Shown here: one piece after another, positions 53,200 through 62,075 of the stretch
Position numbering within the stretch: position 1 is the first letter of the stretch
Layout: each line of letters begins with the position of its first letter
Source of the DNA: CALODP01 sp942492055
GTDB taxonomy: Bacteria > Bacteroidota > Ignavibacteria > Ignavibacteriales > Melioribacteraceae
DNA: 64,000 nt
Assembly: GCA_942492055.1 (NCBI GenBank)
Contig: CALODP010000007.1
Location: 46,191-110,190 of the forward strand
Direction of reading: 5' to 3'
The notes under the pieces: generated by a model
Seen by the model: the letters and a program-made list of their open reading frames with translations, nothing else
What the model was told of the DNA's origin: nothing
Database searches by the model: none
Made by a program: the position numbers and the translations under genes

Positions 53200-54072
53200 C
53201 TACTCCCCGTTCCCCAAAATCTTAACCGCTTCATCGAATGTGGGAATAACTCTTTTGCTGTTCTGATATTCCGCTAACCTGGAATCGTATCGTAGAATAA
53301 AACAACCGTTATTATTGGCTATACTAAGAGTTGAATTTCTCTTCGCCAGCTCGGCACTAAATTGTTCGGAGGGTAATGAAACTTCCCGTACAAATTCATT
53401 TGTCTTAGCAATTAGATTAGCCGGTTCTTCGAAATAGTCTATTACCCCATTCTTAAGAATCATTATCTTCGAACATACTTCCGCCATTTCATTTAATATA
53501 TGCCCCACATATAAAATCAGCTTCTCTTTCCCTAATTCCATCAGATAACTATGAAACCGGAACCGCTCTTCCGAATCGAGATTATTCGTGGGTTCGTCAA
53601 GTATCAGTATATCAGGATCATGTATTAAAGCCTGCGCTATAGCCACTCTCTGCTTTGTTCCGCCGGACAAATGCCCGATAGCTCTATCCTTGAATTGAAT
53701 AAGATTCAATATCTCTAAAATATTTTCGATCCGATCTTCTCTTTGATTGATAGATTTCCATCCGGATAAAAGAAGCATATAATCGAGGTATTCCTTTACC
53801 GACATTCTCTGATATAACCCAGGTGACTGAGGAAGATATCCTATCTTCCCCCTCCAAGACTGAGATTCCAAATCAACTTCTTCATCATTGAGAAATATCT
53901 TTCCTTCCTCAAATCTTAGCAATCCTGAGATAATCTTTATTAGTGTAGTCTTGCCGGCTCCGTTTGCCCCGAGTATGCCGGTTATTCCGTTTGTAAACTC
54001 CCCCGAAATACTATTTATGATATTCAACTCACCATATTTCTTGCTAATCGATTGGAATTTTAACTTCGTCAT
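53200..54072 (-). CDS. ABC transporter ATP-binding protein (ABC-2/GldA-like)
   Basis: The 290-aa ATPase has Walker A GILGANGAGKTTLIKII (~33-49), Q-loop GYLPQSPGLYQRMSVKEYLDYML (~78-100), signature HLSGGTKQRVAIAQALIHDP (~134-153), Walker B DILILDEPTNNLDSEE and H-loop YVGHILNEMAEVCSK (GH instead of the usual SH). The ~70-residue C-terminal extension is typical of the CcmA/NosF/GldA-type exporter ATPases. Its ATG overlaps the stop of the FG-GAP-like gene (TAATG). Works with the next gene's permease. Confidence 0.93.
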   Translation of the reverse strand: MTKLKFQSISKKYGELNIINSISGEFTNGITGILGANGAGKTTLIKIISGLLRFEEGKIFLNDEEVDLESQSWRGKIGYLPQSPGLYQRMSVKEYLDYMLLLSGWKSINQREDRIENILEILNLIQFKDRAIGHLSGGTKQRVAIAQALIHDPDILILDEPTNNLDSEERFRFHSYLMELGKEKLILYVGHILNEMAEVCSKIMILKNGVIDYFEEPANLIAKTNEFVREVSLPSEQFSAELAKRNSTLSIANNNGCFILRYDSRLAEYQNSKRVIPTFDEAVKILGNGE

Positions 54073-55313
54073 TAATCTGTTATCCCATTACTTTCACTCA
54101 ATCCGATCTTGAAGATTTTCAAATTCTCCGATTTTGTCTTTACCATTAAAGTAGCGTACCCTTTTTCATTGAAATCTTTTACAAAAGGAGAAGTCTGGAA
54201 AAACTTATCACTCTCTTTGATTTCCATTTCCGCTATCAACTCCCCACTCTTTCCATCAAGCACTGTAAGAATATTATCGTAATCATTAACTCCAAAGACA
54301 TCTCTCACCCCGTCTCCGTTTATATCATATAAAGCAAGGGGCATTTGCAGCTCTTCCCCCGAATCATATTCCCATAGTACAGAGAAATCTCTGCCATCAA
54401 AACAATAAAAATGCTCGTCAACTGCCGCTCCGATATAATCCAAACAGCCATCTCCGTTTACATCCTCGCAATACAAAGATGTAAGCAATCCGCTGTTGTT
54501 TCCTCCATTCGAAACAGATGATTCTTTTTCTTCCCCTTGAACGGTCATCAAATTCACTTTATACAAATCGCCAAAATGAGTTGACGCCACAACATAAGCG
54601 GAATCCTTTTCCCGGGCTATCAGAATATTTTGAATCCGGTTCTCCATACTCCCCAAACCTATTCCCAGAAACCCCACCGAACTGCTCCCGGTATTTAGCA
54701 AGCATATCTTATCTCCGTTGAATATATCAACTGCCGTAAGCTCATTCTCCTCGTTCCACAGAATCAAGGTTGTCCCCTTAAGCTTGGAGGATCGAACATT
54801 ACGTAAAGACTTACTCCTCTTAACCTCACTTATCTTTTGAAGCGTGTTCAGATCATATACATCAACCGCTGTTCTTGTATCTGCTATTACAAACTCCTTA
54901 TTCCCCTCTTTCGTATTATTCATCATACATGTACGAGTATATTCCCAATCGTACTTCAGAGAGTCCAACTCAAGAGTGAGTAAATTGATAACAAATAGCT
55001 TCTTTTCGAAAATATAAACCTTATCCCCGCTTCGGAAATAGTTCTTCCATCTTGTAATATGCTTCCCTATCTCCCTCTCTTCTATCTTCGTGAACGCGGA
55101 GTCATAAAGAACATATTTCTCATTCTTCTTATTCCCGTAATAAACAAGTAAATTGCTCACTCCTCCGGTCTTTGACGGAACAGTCTCGAAGAAATATACT
55201 TTGAATCCTTCCTCAGATAAATCCGCTTGGTGAGTAAATGATTGTGAAAAACTATCGGAGAAGGATAGTACCAATAGAATAATCAACATTTCCCATATAC
55301 TTTTATTCATCAT
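54072..55313 (-). CDS. Secreted beta-propeller (FG-GAP/PQQ-like repeat) protein
   Basis: The 413-aa protein has a signal peptide (MMNKSIWEMLIILLVLSFSD, cleavage near SFSQS). The mature part consists of beta-rich repeats; the last third has calcium-type FG-GAP motifs D-x-N-x-D-G in CEDVNGDGCLDYIGAAVD (~285-302) and LYDINGDGVRDVFGVND (~330-346). It is likely a periplasmic or outer-surface beta-propeller. It is joined to the ABC ATPase by a TAATG overlap, so it may be a periplasmic partner of that transporter; that is inference. No catalytic site is visible. Confidence 0.75.
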   Translation of the reverse strand: MMNKSIWEMLIILLVLSFSDSFSQSFTHQADLSEEGFKVYFFETVPSKTGGVSNLLVYYGNKKNEKYVLYDSAFTKIEEREIGKHITRWKNYFRSGDKVYIFEKKLFVINLLTLELDSLKYDWEYTRTCMMNNTKEGNKEFVIADTRTAVDVYDLNTLQKISEVKRSKSLRNVRSSKLKGTTLILWNEENELTAVDIFNGDKICLLNTGSSSVGFLGIGLGSMENRIQNILIAREKDSAYVVASTHFGDLYKVNLMTVQGEEKESSVSNGGNNSGLLTSLYCEDVNGDGCLDYIGAAVDEHFYCFDGRDFSVLWEYDSGEELQMPLALYDINGDGVRDVFGVNDYDNILTVLDGKSGELIAEMEIKESDKFFQTSPFVKDFNEKGYATLMVKTKSENLKIFKIGLSESNGITD

Positions 55314-55814
55314 TTCCTTTAATTCTTTATGAAACAGAATGTTCTAAAATCAGGAATAGTCAACCCAGGCAAAATGATATCATTTTTCGGAAAGAAGACA
55401 ATTCCCTCACACCCACCTTGTTTTAATAAAAACATTATCAGATTGAGTTTTTTATATGTTTATTTTACTCATTTTAGACTAGCATCGCAACAATAAGGTT
55501 ACTTTAATTTGGGATATTTTTATAAAATATTATACCAATATTATTTTATCCCCACTTACACAAACAATTCTTGTCAAATTATCGGATTTGACTGAAGGTT
55601 TATCCAATGGTAGAATACTTTCGGGATTTTCTATTATAAAGTTTGAGAATGCCGTAGTGAGATTTTGAGACAAGCAGCGAATAGCGTTTATTGAAAGAAG
55701 TTTACCTTTTTGAAGATTCTGAGTTGCTTATTAGAACTCCCCTGTTTCCCTATACAATCTCTACTTTTGAACCCAAATCCAACAGGCTAACAGGGGTTTT
55801 CTCACATCATTGAA
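55314..55814. other. Non-coding region
   Basis: About 500 bp, AT-rich; I see no gene, RNA or clear repeat. It should contain the promoter of the FG-GAP/ABC operon at its left end. Confidence 0.4.
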
Positions 55815-56171
55815 TTACTCATCTGTTTTTAATTTCAGAAAATCTCCGTCAACAATTAGTAACTTAACTCCTTCTTCAGTTACTGATCTATGAGAACTCA
55901 ATTCATCCGAAACGATATATGACATACCCGGCTTCAACAAGGACTTTGTCCCTTCTTTTAACTCATTAACTACACTTCCCTCTATACAATAAACCAAATG
56001 CCCCTTTTCACACCAATGATCAGCCAAATACCCCGGACTATATTCTACTATTCTTACTCTCAATCCGGGAAACTGCATCGTTTGCCAATAAGCCAATCCG
56101 GTTTCCCCCTTATGTTCGGTTTTTTCTACTTTTGACCAATCAATAATTTGAAATGGAATATTTTTATTCAT
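55815..56171 (-). CDS. DHCW-motif cupin-fold protein
   Basis: The ATG at 56169-56171 (MNKNIPFQIIDWSKV, 118 aa) has GGAGG 6 nt upstream. This is a small single-domain cupin with PGLRVRIVEYSPGYLADHWCEKGHLVYCIEG (~39-69), the D-H-W/C-x-x-G-H motif that replaces the usual metal-binding histidines, and LLKPGMSYIVSDELSSHRS. Members are annotated only as DHCW-motif cupins; reaction unknown. Follows the RibD-C reductase gene after 39 nt in the same direction. Confidence 0.85.
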   Translation of the reverse strand: MNKNIPFQIIDWSKVEKTEHKGETGLAYWQTMQFPGLRVRIVEYSPGYLADHWCEKGHLVYCIEGSVVNELKEGTKSLLKPGMSYIVSDELSSHRSVTEEGVKLLIVDGDFLKLKTDE

Positions 56172-56210
56172 TGCAATCCTCCATTTTTCCAAATAAATCA
56201 GGATAACTTC

Positions 56211-56744
56211 TTATCCCTTCTTTACTTGATAATGTGTTTTAACCAATTGATTTATTAGTACTTCTGTCCCGACATGGTTTAGTTCTATTTCCCTGAGCAG
56301 ATCCCCGAATAACGAAATCCCCTCGCCAAGCAATACAGGAACAGTAGTAATTATTAGCTCGTCTATCAACTCTTCTTTCAAAAAGCTTTGTATCAAAGCA
56401 CCGCCATCAATATAAAGGTTTTCATACCCGAGTTTACGCAACTCCGTAATCATCTCCCGAGGCGTACCATTTATTAAAAAGGCCTTGCCTTCAACGCTTG
56501 CGGGTAAAACATACAATGACTTGCTAGCGACAAATACCGGTTTATCATAAGGCCACATTCCGAACGAAAGAACTTTTTCAAATGTGTTTTTCCCCATTAT
56601 TAGAGCATCAATCCCGCTCATAAAGTCAGAAAAGCCCAAATCACTTTGCCCGGGATTCTCTATTTTATCCAACCAATCTAACTCACCATTAGGCCCGGCA
56701 ATAAAACCATCTAAACTCCGAGCAATATATACGTAACTTTTCAT
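56211..56744 (-). CDS. Dihydrofolate reductase-family (RibD C-terminal domain) protein
   Basis: The 177-aa protein matches the RibD_C/YwjB-YyaP group: YVYIARSLDGFIAGPNGELDWLDKI (~4-28), FSDFMSGIDALIMGKNTFEKVLSFGMWPY (~38-66), KLGYENLYIDGGALIQSFLKEELIDELIITTVPVLLGEGISLFGDL (~107-152). It should be an NAD(P)H-dependent reductase of a pterin- or ribityl-like compound, but most members are uncharacterised. It contains no deaminase domain, so it is not a complete RibD. Confidence 0.9.
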   Translation of the reverse strand: MKSYVYIARSLDGFIAGPNGELDWLDKIENPGQSDLGFSDFMSGIDALIMGKNTFEKVLSFGMWPYDKPVFVASKSLYVLPASVEGKAFLINGTPREMITELRKLGYENLYIDGGALIQSFLKEELIDELIITTVPVLLGEGISLFGDLLREIELNHVGTEVLINQLVKTHYQVKKG

Positions 56745-57563
56745 AATTCATTTCCTTCCATATTATAAAAATTGATAACCCCACGCTTCTCGAGTGAATA
56801 TCCTTACTTAGAAACAATAATTCATTTACTGATGAATAAAGAGAGCCTACGCACCGAAAAATATATTTTCAAATACAACTGCCATCAAATTAAGTTATTC
56901 CTTTACCTTATTCAATATTATAATAAAGTAAAGTACGCTAAAGCCTCACTCCGCATAATACTCTCAATAATTCGGTAGAAAATTCGGCAATACCGAAAGA
57001 ATTGACACATTCCGTGTAAATAAGACCTCCTTAATCTACAAAATGCCGATTTTCCGTTGCCATCTCCTATTATTAAGATCGGGAAAGCAAAATTGCCCAT
57101 AAAATTATGGAAACGGATAAATTAGGAGGATCAGACGTCTTAAAACAACAGACGTGGCAGAAAAAGTGACAATTTGTCGAAGAATGTCATAAAAATGAAA
57201 AAAATATGACACAGGAGAAAAAAATATGACTTTTGATCGGACAAATATCATTTTTTTTCCATTTTTGTCACATTTTGTTCATAATAATCCTATTCGAAGC
57301 CTAATCGGTTCTTTTCCGGGCATCGTCGGTCATATTTTTCGCGAATTTGTTGCATTTTCGGCGTTTTTGCCTCGTATTCTGAATTTTCGTCATTACAAAA
57401 ATCTTTTTGGTCGCTATCGAACGTCCTTGTGTCTGTTTACAAGAAAAAGGATGACTAAGGGGAAGAAATGGTCATTTTCAAAAATAATCATAGGATTTGA
57501 AGGGAGTGAATGTTCATCTTTTGGCAAAGTTGTCACTAAAGTGAAGATTTTTTAGACATTACT
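56745..57563. other. Non-coding region with AT-rich direct words
   Basis: No supported gene. Near 57160-57270 GTGACAATTTGTC, ATGTCATAAAAATG, AAAATATGAC (twice) and TTTTTGTCACATTTTG give a cluster of short direct and inverted words. A 109-aa Phe/Arg-rich ORF (57226-57555, plus) has an AGGAG 8 nt upstream but no recognisable protein features; I leave it as doubtful. Confidence 0.4.
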
Positions 57564-57712
57564 AGAATCTCCGCCAGGAAATTATACGAAAGGAGCGTTA
57601 AAAAAGAGATACTGTCTGAGCGAAGCGCCCTTTGTTTCGCGAGTTTATCTCTTTTAGCGAAGTGAGTGGAATTTCAGGAGATTCTTTTACATGCTTGATC
57701 TTTTGGTACTTT
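57564..57712. repeat. Nested-inverted-repeat element, copy A
   Basis: Outer arms AGAATCTCC (57564-57572) / GGAGATTCT (57677-57685); inner arms AAAGAGATA / TATCTCTTT and GCGAA / TTCGC around CTGTCTGAGCGAAGCGCCCT; then the tail CTTGATCTTTTGGTACTTT. The same structure recurs at 57892, 61476 and 61883. Confidence 0.85.
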
Positions 57713-57735
57713 AGAATACAAGTTTATGGGTCGCT

Positions 57736-58046
57736 CGTAAACGAGCTCAAAAAATGTGTTCCAATCACCAATCTACCAAGGGCTCGGCACCCCGACCTTG
57801 TCGGGATCTTCGACCTACGGCGCCGATAAATACTAATAAAAAGCTCCATTTATTAATAATCCTCTTTCAATATCAGCTCTCTTCCGACATTAAAAGAATC
57901 TCCGTCTCGGAAATTATACGAACTGAGCGTTATAAAAGAGATACTGTCTGAGCGAAGCGCCCTTTGTTTCGCGAGTTTATCTCTTTTAGCGAAAAGAGTA
58001 GAATTTCAGGAGATTCTTTTACAGTCTTGATCTTTTGGTACTTTTG
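57736..58046. repeat. Long dispersed direct repeat, copy 1 (~310 bp), includes element copy B
   Basis: From CGTAAACGAGCTCAAAAA to the GGTACTTTTG tail this segment is nearly identical to 61725-62037. It contains a leader with ACCCCGACCTTGTCGGGATC and, at 57892-58020, nested-repeat copy B with outer 12-bp arms AAAAGAATCTCC / GGAGATTCTTTT. The tail adds GTCTTGA / TCAAGAC. Confidence 0.88.
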
Positions 58047-58277
58047 TATCAAGACAAAAGTACACCCCCTAGAACAATCACAAAACCGGCAACAAAATAA
58101 ATCAAGATATTGGAAGATGATCGTTAGCAAAACAATTATTACTCTTCATTCAATATAAAACTCATGCTCAATAATAAACAGCTCTGAAGCAGAACAAATC
58201 AGACATCATGATAAATCGAAACGCTGCAAAACAAAAACACTGAGCGCTGTAGATCTCGGATCCCGACAAAGTCGGGA

Positions 58278-58436
58278 TGCATCCCATTAACCCAAATCAC
58301 CCCGACCAATATTAAAAGCTCTTCCGACATTAAAAGAATCTCTGTCTCGGAAATTATACGAAAGGAGCGTTAAAGAGAGATACTATCTGAGAGAAGCTCA
58401 TAAAAACAATACTCTTGAGAGATAATCTTGTATTGC
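58278..58436. repeat. Degenerate copy of the nested-repeat element
   Basis: ACCCAAATCACCCCGACCAA and CTCTTCCGACATTAAAAGAA are shared with 61432-61480; AGAGATACTATCTGAGAGAA replaces the normal core and the right outer arm is missing. GAGAGATAATCTTG (about 58417) recurs near 63420. Confidence 0.7.
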
Positions 58437-58501
58437 AGTAAAATAAACAGCAGAAGAAAAGATATCTTCCGCTGATAAACGTGTAACCTATTCATGATAT
58501 A

Positions 58502-59278
58502 TTATAAAACATTAATAATCATTATCACCGAAGCAACCAACTGAGTTCCGGCAAAAAGGTATTTCAAATTTTTCGGTTTCGATTTTAATGCCATTTTCGC
58601 TCCGGCAAAACCTCCGATAATTCCCCCAAGGGCTAAGTGTATTGCCAAATTGAAATCAAAAATCCCGGCGCCAAGATGCCCGAAAAAACCGGCAGCTGCC
58701 GAAACCGATACCAAAGTTGTTGATGTACCAACAGCCACATGCATGGGAACATTCATTGCCAAGAGCATTAACGGAACCAAGAAGGAACCACCCGAAACAC
58801 CTACCATACCTGATAAAAATCCGGTCAGCAAAACAACGGGAACCGTAACCAACAAGTTAACCTCATACAACTCTCCATTTGCTCCGAGAGTAACAATCCA
58901 CTTACGATCACTTTTTAATTTCTGCTTTGGCTTTTTCAGCATAAGCAAAGCTGCCAAGAACATAATCACAGCAAAAATCCCTTTAAGTACTCTTTCGTTA
59001 AAATATTGCCCATAGAACCCGCCGGCCATCGCCGAAATAAAGAGAAAAACCCCAAGCAGAATTGTCAATCTCCAATTATTCATTTTTTGCTTACTAAAAA
59101 GAATCGCGGCCATTAAGGAGGAACACATTAAGATAAATTGCCCGGTCGATGCCGATAGATTCATACTAATCCCGGATAATACAAGCGTGAGAACATAAAA
59201 ATTACCTCCACCCCGTCCCGTCATCGTCATAAAAAAAGCTATCAACATTATCACAATAGTTAGCAACCATACACTCAT
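58502..59278 (-). CDS. TauE/SafE-family sulfite / sulfur-compound exporter
   Basis: The 258-aa protein has eight hydrophobic segments and two related halves, with MTGRGGGNFYVLTLVLSGISM (~19-39) and GVSGGSFLVPLMLLAMNVPMHVAVGTSTTLVSVSAAAGFFGHL (~160-202) as the repeated TauE/SafE signature. The family moves sulfite, sulfonates, thiosulfate or similar anions across the inner membrane. Its start overlaps the rhodanese gene by ATGA, and an ArsR-type gene precedes both, so handling of sulfite or sulfane sulfur is likely. Confidence 0.9.
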   Translation of the reverse strand: MSVWLLTIVIMLIAFFMTMTGRGGGNFYVLTLVLSGISMNLSASTGQFILMCSSLMAAILFSKQKMNNWRLTILLGVFLFISAMAGGFYGQYFNERVLKGIFAVIMFLAALLMLKKPKQKLKSDRKWIVTLGANGELYEVNLLVTVPVVLLTGFLSGMVGVSGGSFLVPLMLLAMNVPMHVAVGTSTTLVSVSAAAGFFGHLGAGIFDFNLAIHLALGGIIGGFAGAKMALKSKPKNLKYLFAGTQLVASVIMIINVL

Positions 59279-59679
59279 TTATTCAACCTTTTGTATAGTT
59301 TGCCTGGCATTACAGCTTCCATCAAAGGAGGATAGCCTCCGGGTATTACTTTCACATTATTATACCCTTTGCTTTTTAGATAACTAAAAATAATTACAGC
59401 TCGCACACCAGCAGAACAAAATACTCCAATGGTTTTATCCTTAGGAATCTCATTCAGTCTTAAGGGAACTTCGTTGGTTGGAATTTCCAAAACCGGACAA
59501 GAATGCAACAATGGTAATTTTATAGTTTCCTGTTCTTCTTTTGCTCTTACATCAAGAAGAAGAATATCATTTTTCGCAAGAAAAGCCTCGGCTTCAATTT
59601 TGTGTTGTCCAGTTCCAAAATATTGGAAATCCATTTCAAGAATTACTTTTTCCAAATCATTCATAATTTTATCATCCAT
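59275..59679 (-). CDS. Rhodanese-domain sulfurtransferase
   Basis: The 134-aa protein is a single rhodanese domain: AFLAKNDILLLDVRAKEEQETIKLPLLHSCPVLEIPTNEVPLRL (~28-72) and the active-site loop GVFCSAGVRAVIIFSYLKSKGYNNVKVIPGGYPPL (~85-120), with the persulfide-forming Cys in F-C-S-A-G-V-R. It transfers sulfane sulfur. ATGA-coupled to the TauE/SafE gene and downstream of a candidate operator at 59694-59713. Confidence 0.92.
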   Translation of the reverse strand: MDDKIMNDLEKVILEMDFQYFGTGQHKIEAEAFLAKNDILLLDVRAKEEQETIKLPLLHSCPVLEIPTNEVPLRLNEIPKDKTIGVFCSAGVRAVIIFSYLKSKGYNNVKVIPGGYPPLMEAVMPGKLYKRLNK

Positions 59680-59693
59680 TATATTAATTTTAT

Positions 59694-59713
59694 ATTTGGC
59701 AAAATAGCCAAAT
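59694..59713. promoter_or_regulatory. Candidate ArsR-family operator
   Basis: ATTTGGCAAAATAGCCAAAT is a perfect 7-bp inverted repeat with a 6-bp spacer, 15 bp ahead of the rhodanese start and between it and the arsR-like gene. Position and symmetry fit a winged-helix dimer site; binding is inferred. Confidence 0.5.
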
Positions 59714-59731
59714 AGGTTTGCAAATTTTTTT

Positions 59732-60026
59732 TTACTTTTTATCTATCACATTAATCGCGCAGCTCATAAAATCAAGTACGCAAGGGATGGCTAAACGATA
59801 GTAGATATAGTTCTTAACCTTTTTCCCCTTCTATTATTCTATGCTTTTTAAGAATATCCAGATGCTTCGACATAGTAGATATATCGACACCAACTAATTC
59901 GGTAAGCTCTTTTACAGACATTTTTTTATCCTTTACGGCATCTATAATAAATAAGCGTGTCGGATGAGCTAATGCCTTAAATATCTCGGCCTTTTTCGAA
60001 TATTCTATTTCAATATCTTTTTTCAT
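59732..60026 (-). pseudogene. ArsR-family regulator with a +1 frameshift
   Basis: The open frame (59814-60026, 70 aa) has the ArsR winged-helix start AEIFKALAHPTRLFIIDAVKDKKMSVKELTELVGVDISTMSKHLDILKKHRII but stops at EGEKG. One base further on, the frame from GTT at 59816-59818 continues VKNYIYYRLAIPCVLDFMSC and AINVIDKK to a stop at 59732, exactly the missing wing and last helix. A single extra base in the GGGGAAAAAGG tract explains it. The lost part holds the two cysteines (PC...SC) expected of a thiol/persulfide-sensing member. It is a true mutation, a base-calling error or, less likely, +1 frameshifting. Confidence 0.8.
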
Positions 60027-60345
60027 TATTTGTTTTATAGTACTGATAATATGAATCAGGCAGAACTCAGAACATTCCCCTTTTCTTGCGTAATAACCAA
60101 GTGCTCTAATTCTTCAATGATTATTTACTTCAGTACTCCCTCCCTTAATAACTATCATTACTGTATAACTTCTCTTTGTGATAATCTATAATCACATACC
60201 CAAAACAGAAAATCCAGTTGGTTGAATCTAGCAAATAGATCTTCCATTTCCAAAAGTCTTGTTTTTATATCCAAGCACCTTGATATTCTCTTATGTATTC
60301 TACACACTATAATAACGGAGAATTATGCGAAGTGAACGGAATTAT
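60027..60345. other. Non-coding AT-rich region upstream of the arsR-like gene
   Basis: About 320 bp with no supported gene or repeat; presumably promoter of the arsR-like gene near 60030. Confidence 0.4.
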
Positions 60346-61186
60346 TTATTTTTTTACCCCTTTTTCATCTTTAAGTCTATTGTAGTCGATCAAAGCCAAC
60401 TTGATGCTTGAGCCAATAGTTTTCGGATCATCTTTCATAATGAAATGGCCAGAGTTAGAGCAATAAAAGAATTTCCCATATTTTAACGGATCTAATAATG
60501 CTATCCAACGTTTCATCTTTATGTTGTTATTAATTCTAAATAATTTCTGTTTATCGAAGATGGTTTCTCCTCTATCATCCCCTCAGTCGAATATCCCCCC
60601 GCCATAATAAAATGAACAGGCACATCGGGTAAAGGAATGCTGTTGCATTCTTTAAAATTCAGTCGCGTTTAATTTTGATGATATTTTCACTTCTTCAACA
60701 TAAAAATTTGGCATCTCGGCATAGAAAAGCTTTTCTTTGAATTTTTCATGAGGTTTTGCAAACATCGAATCGATTTGATGCTGAGTCAATCCAATTTCTA
60801 AAAACAAGTATGGTGGTTTAAGATCTTTTTCTACAAGCATCTTCCTTAAATTTTCTACAATATGTTTTGGAGTCGGGGGAATGCTATCATTTTCAGATTC
60901 GCCAATTCTTGGTCGGTTATAAGAAAAAATTGTCGAATTTTTTGATACTTCAGTAATCACATTTTCCCAATTACCATATTTGCTAGCCATCCCATTTTCA
61001 AATACAATTACTGGTTATTTTTTCTGTTTGTTCTCTAAACCAGCTATGAATATTTCAATCTTTTTTCCATTCACATTGATGAATTCTTTTTGTCCAAAAC
61101 GAAAACCGCTCAATCACAATATCATTACAATTGTAGATGGTATTATCCGTTTTATAGAATTTCTCAGTAACCATACTCCTTAGATG
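60346..61186 (-). pseudogene. Alpha/beta-hydrolase pseudogene with stops and frameshifts
   Basis: Pieces of one protein line up along the minus strand: LRNSIKRIIPSTIVMIL-stop-LSGFRFGQKEFINVNGKKIE, IFIAGLENKQKK-stop-PVIVFENG, then the open fragment MASKYGNWENVITEVSKNST with SYNRPRIGESEND and PTPKHIVENLRKMLVEKDLKPPYLFLE (60652-60990), then after a frameshift CNSIPLPDVPVHFIMAGGY and, in another frame, FFYCSNSGHFIMKDDPKTIG to 60346. The expected nucleophile elbow G-H-S-x-G-G after PPYLFL is gone and the next ~60 residues are altered. Two in-frame stops plus at least two frameshifts mean it is dead. It originally coded for a secreted or lipoprotein-like alpha/beta hydrolase. Confidence 0.8.
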
Positions 61187-61475
61187 ATATTGTAGAGTTA
61201 CCCACATACCATATAATTAAGCGGAAAATTTCTGGCATATTATCTTCATATCAAAATCATTAATTACAGAATTAAGTTAAGTTATTGTTTTATTGAATTC
61301 AAATATATAATTTTTCTTTAAGCGTATAACAAAACTTGTTTAAAAAATTTATTAAACTCATTCCCCCTTTCAGGATAACAAACCAATTATTTTATTTTCA
61401 GTGGGTAAAAACAAGACATGGCGCGACTAATTAACCCAAATCACCCCGACCAATATTTAAGGCTCTTCCGACATT

Positions 61476-61632
61476 AAAAGAATCTCCGTCTCGAAAATTA
61501 TGCAACTGAGCGTTAAAAAAGAGATACTGTTTGAGCGAAGCGCCCTTTGTTTCGCGAGTTTATCTCTTTTAGCGAAAGAGAGTAGAATTTCAGGAGATTC
61601 TTTTACAGTCTTGATCTTTTGGTACTTTTGTA
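61476..61632. repeat. Nested-inverted-repeat element, copy C
   Basis: Outer arms AAAAGAATCTCC (61476-61487) / GGAGATTCTTTT (61593-61604), same inner arms and GCGAAGCGCCCTTTGTTTCG core as copies A and B, then the GTCTTGATCTTTTGGTACTT tail. GCATCAAGACAAAAGTACACC follows at about 61650. Confidence 0.88.
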
Positions 61633-61724
61633 CATGTGAGGCCACTGACGCATCAAGACAAAAGTACACCCCTTAACATAATCACTAAGACTAATTCAAT
61701 TCGAATTCGGGATTATAGACCGCG

Positions 61725-62037
61725 CGTAAACGAGCTCAAAAAAATGTGTACCAATCACCAATCTACCAAGGGCTCGGCACCCCGACCTTGTCGGGATCTT
61801 CGACCTACGGCGCCGATAAATACTAATAAAAAGCTCCCATTATTAATAATCCTCTTTCAATATCAGCTCTCTTCCGATATTTAAAGAATCTCCGCAAAAG
61901 AAATTATACGAACGAAGCGTTAAAAAAAGAGATACTCTCTGAACAAAACGCCCCTTGTTCCGCAAGTTTATCTCTTTAGCGAAGAGAGTAGAATTTCATG
62001 AGACTCTTTTACAGTCTTGATCTTTTGGTACTTTTGT
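61725..62037. repeat. Long dispersed direct repeat, copy 2, includes element copy D
   Basis: Near-identical to 57736-58046 (offset 3989 bp). Copy D of the nested element (61883-62010) is more diverged: its core reads CGCCCCTTGTTCCGC and its right arm is TGAGACTCTTTT. Confidence 0.88.
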
Positions 62038-62075
62038 GGGCGTGCGGTTAGTATGGTAAATAAAATATCCGGATC

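Noticed and set aside
57226..57555. 109-aa plus-strand ORF with AGGAG in front
   Set aside because: Composition is Phe/Arg/Ile-rich without a domain, it lies in repeat-rich DNA and no neighbour supports it; kept only as doubtful in the intergenic note.
57632..58158. Short ORFs sharing MFREFISFSE
   Set aside because: They repeat because they are the same nested-repeat DNA; not paralogous genes.
61457..61884. ORFs of 70-82 codons
   Set aside because: Read the dispersed repeat copies C and D and the spacer between them.
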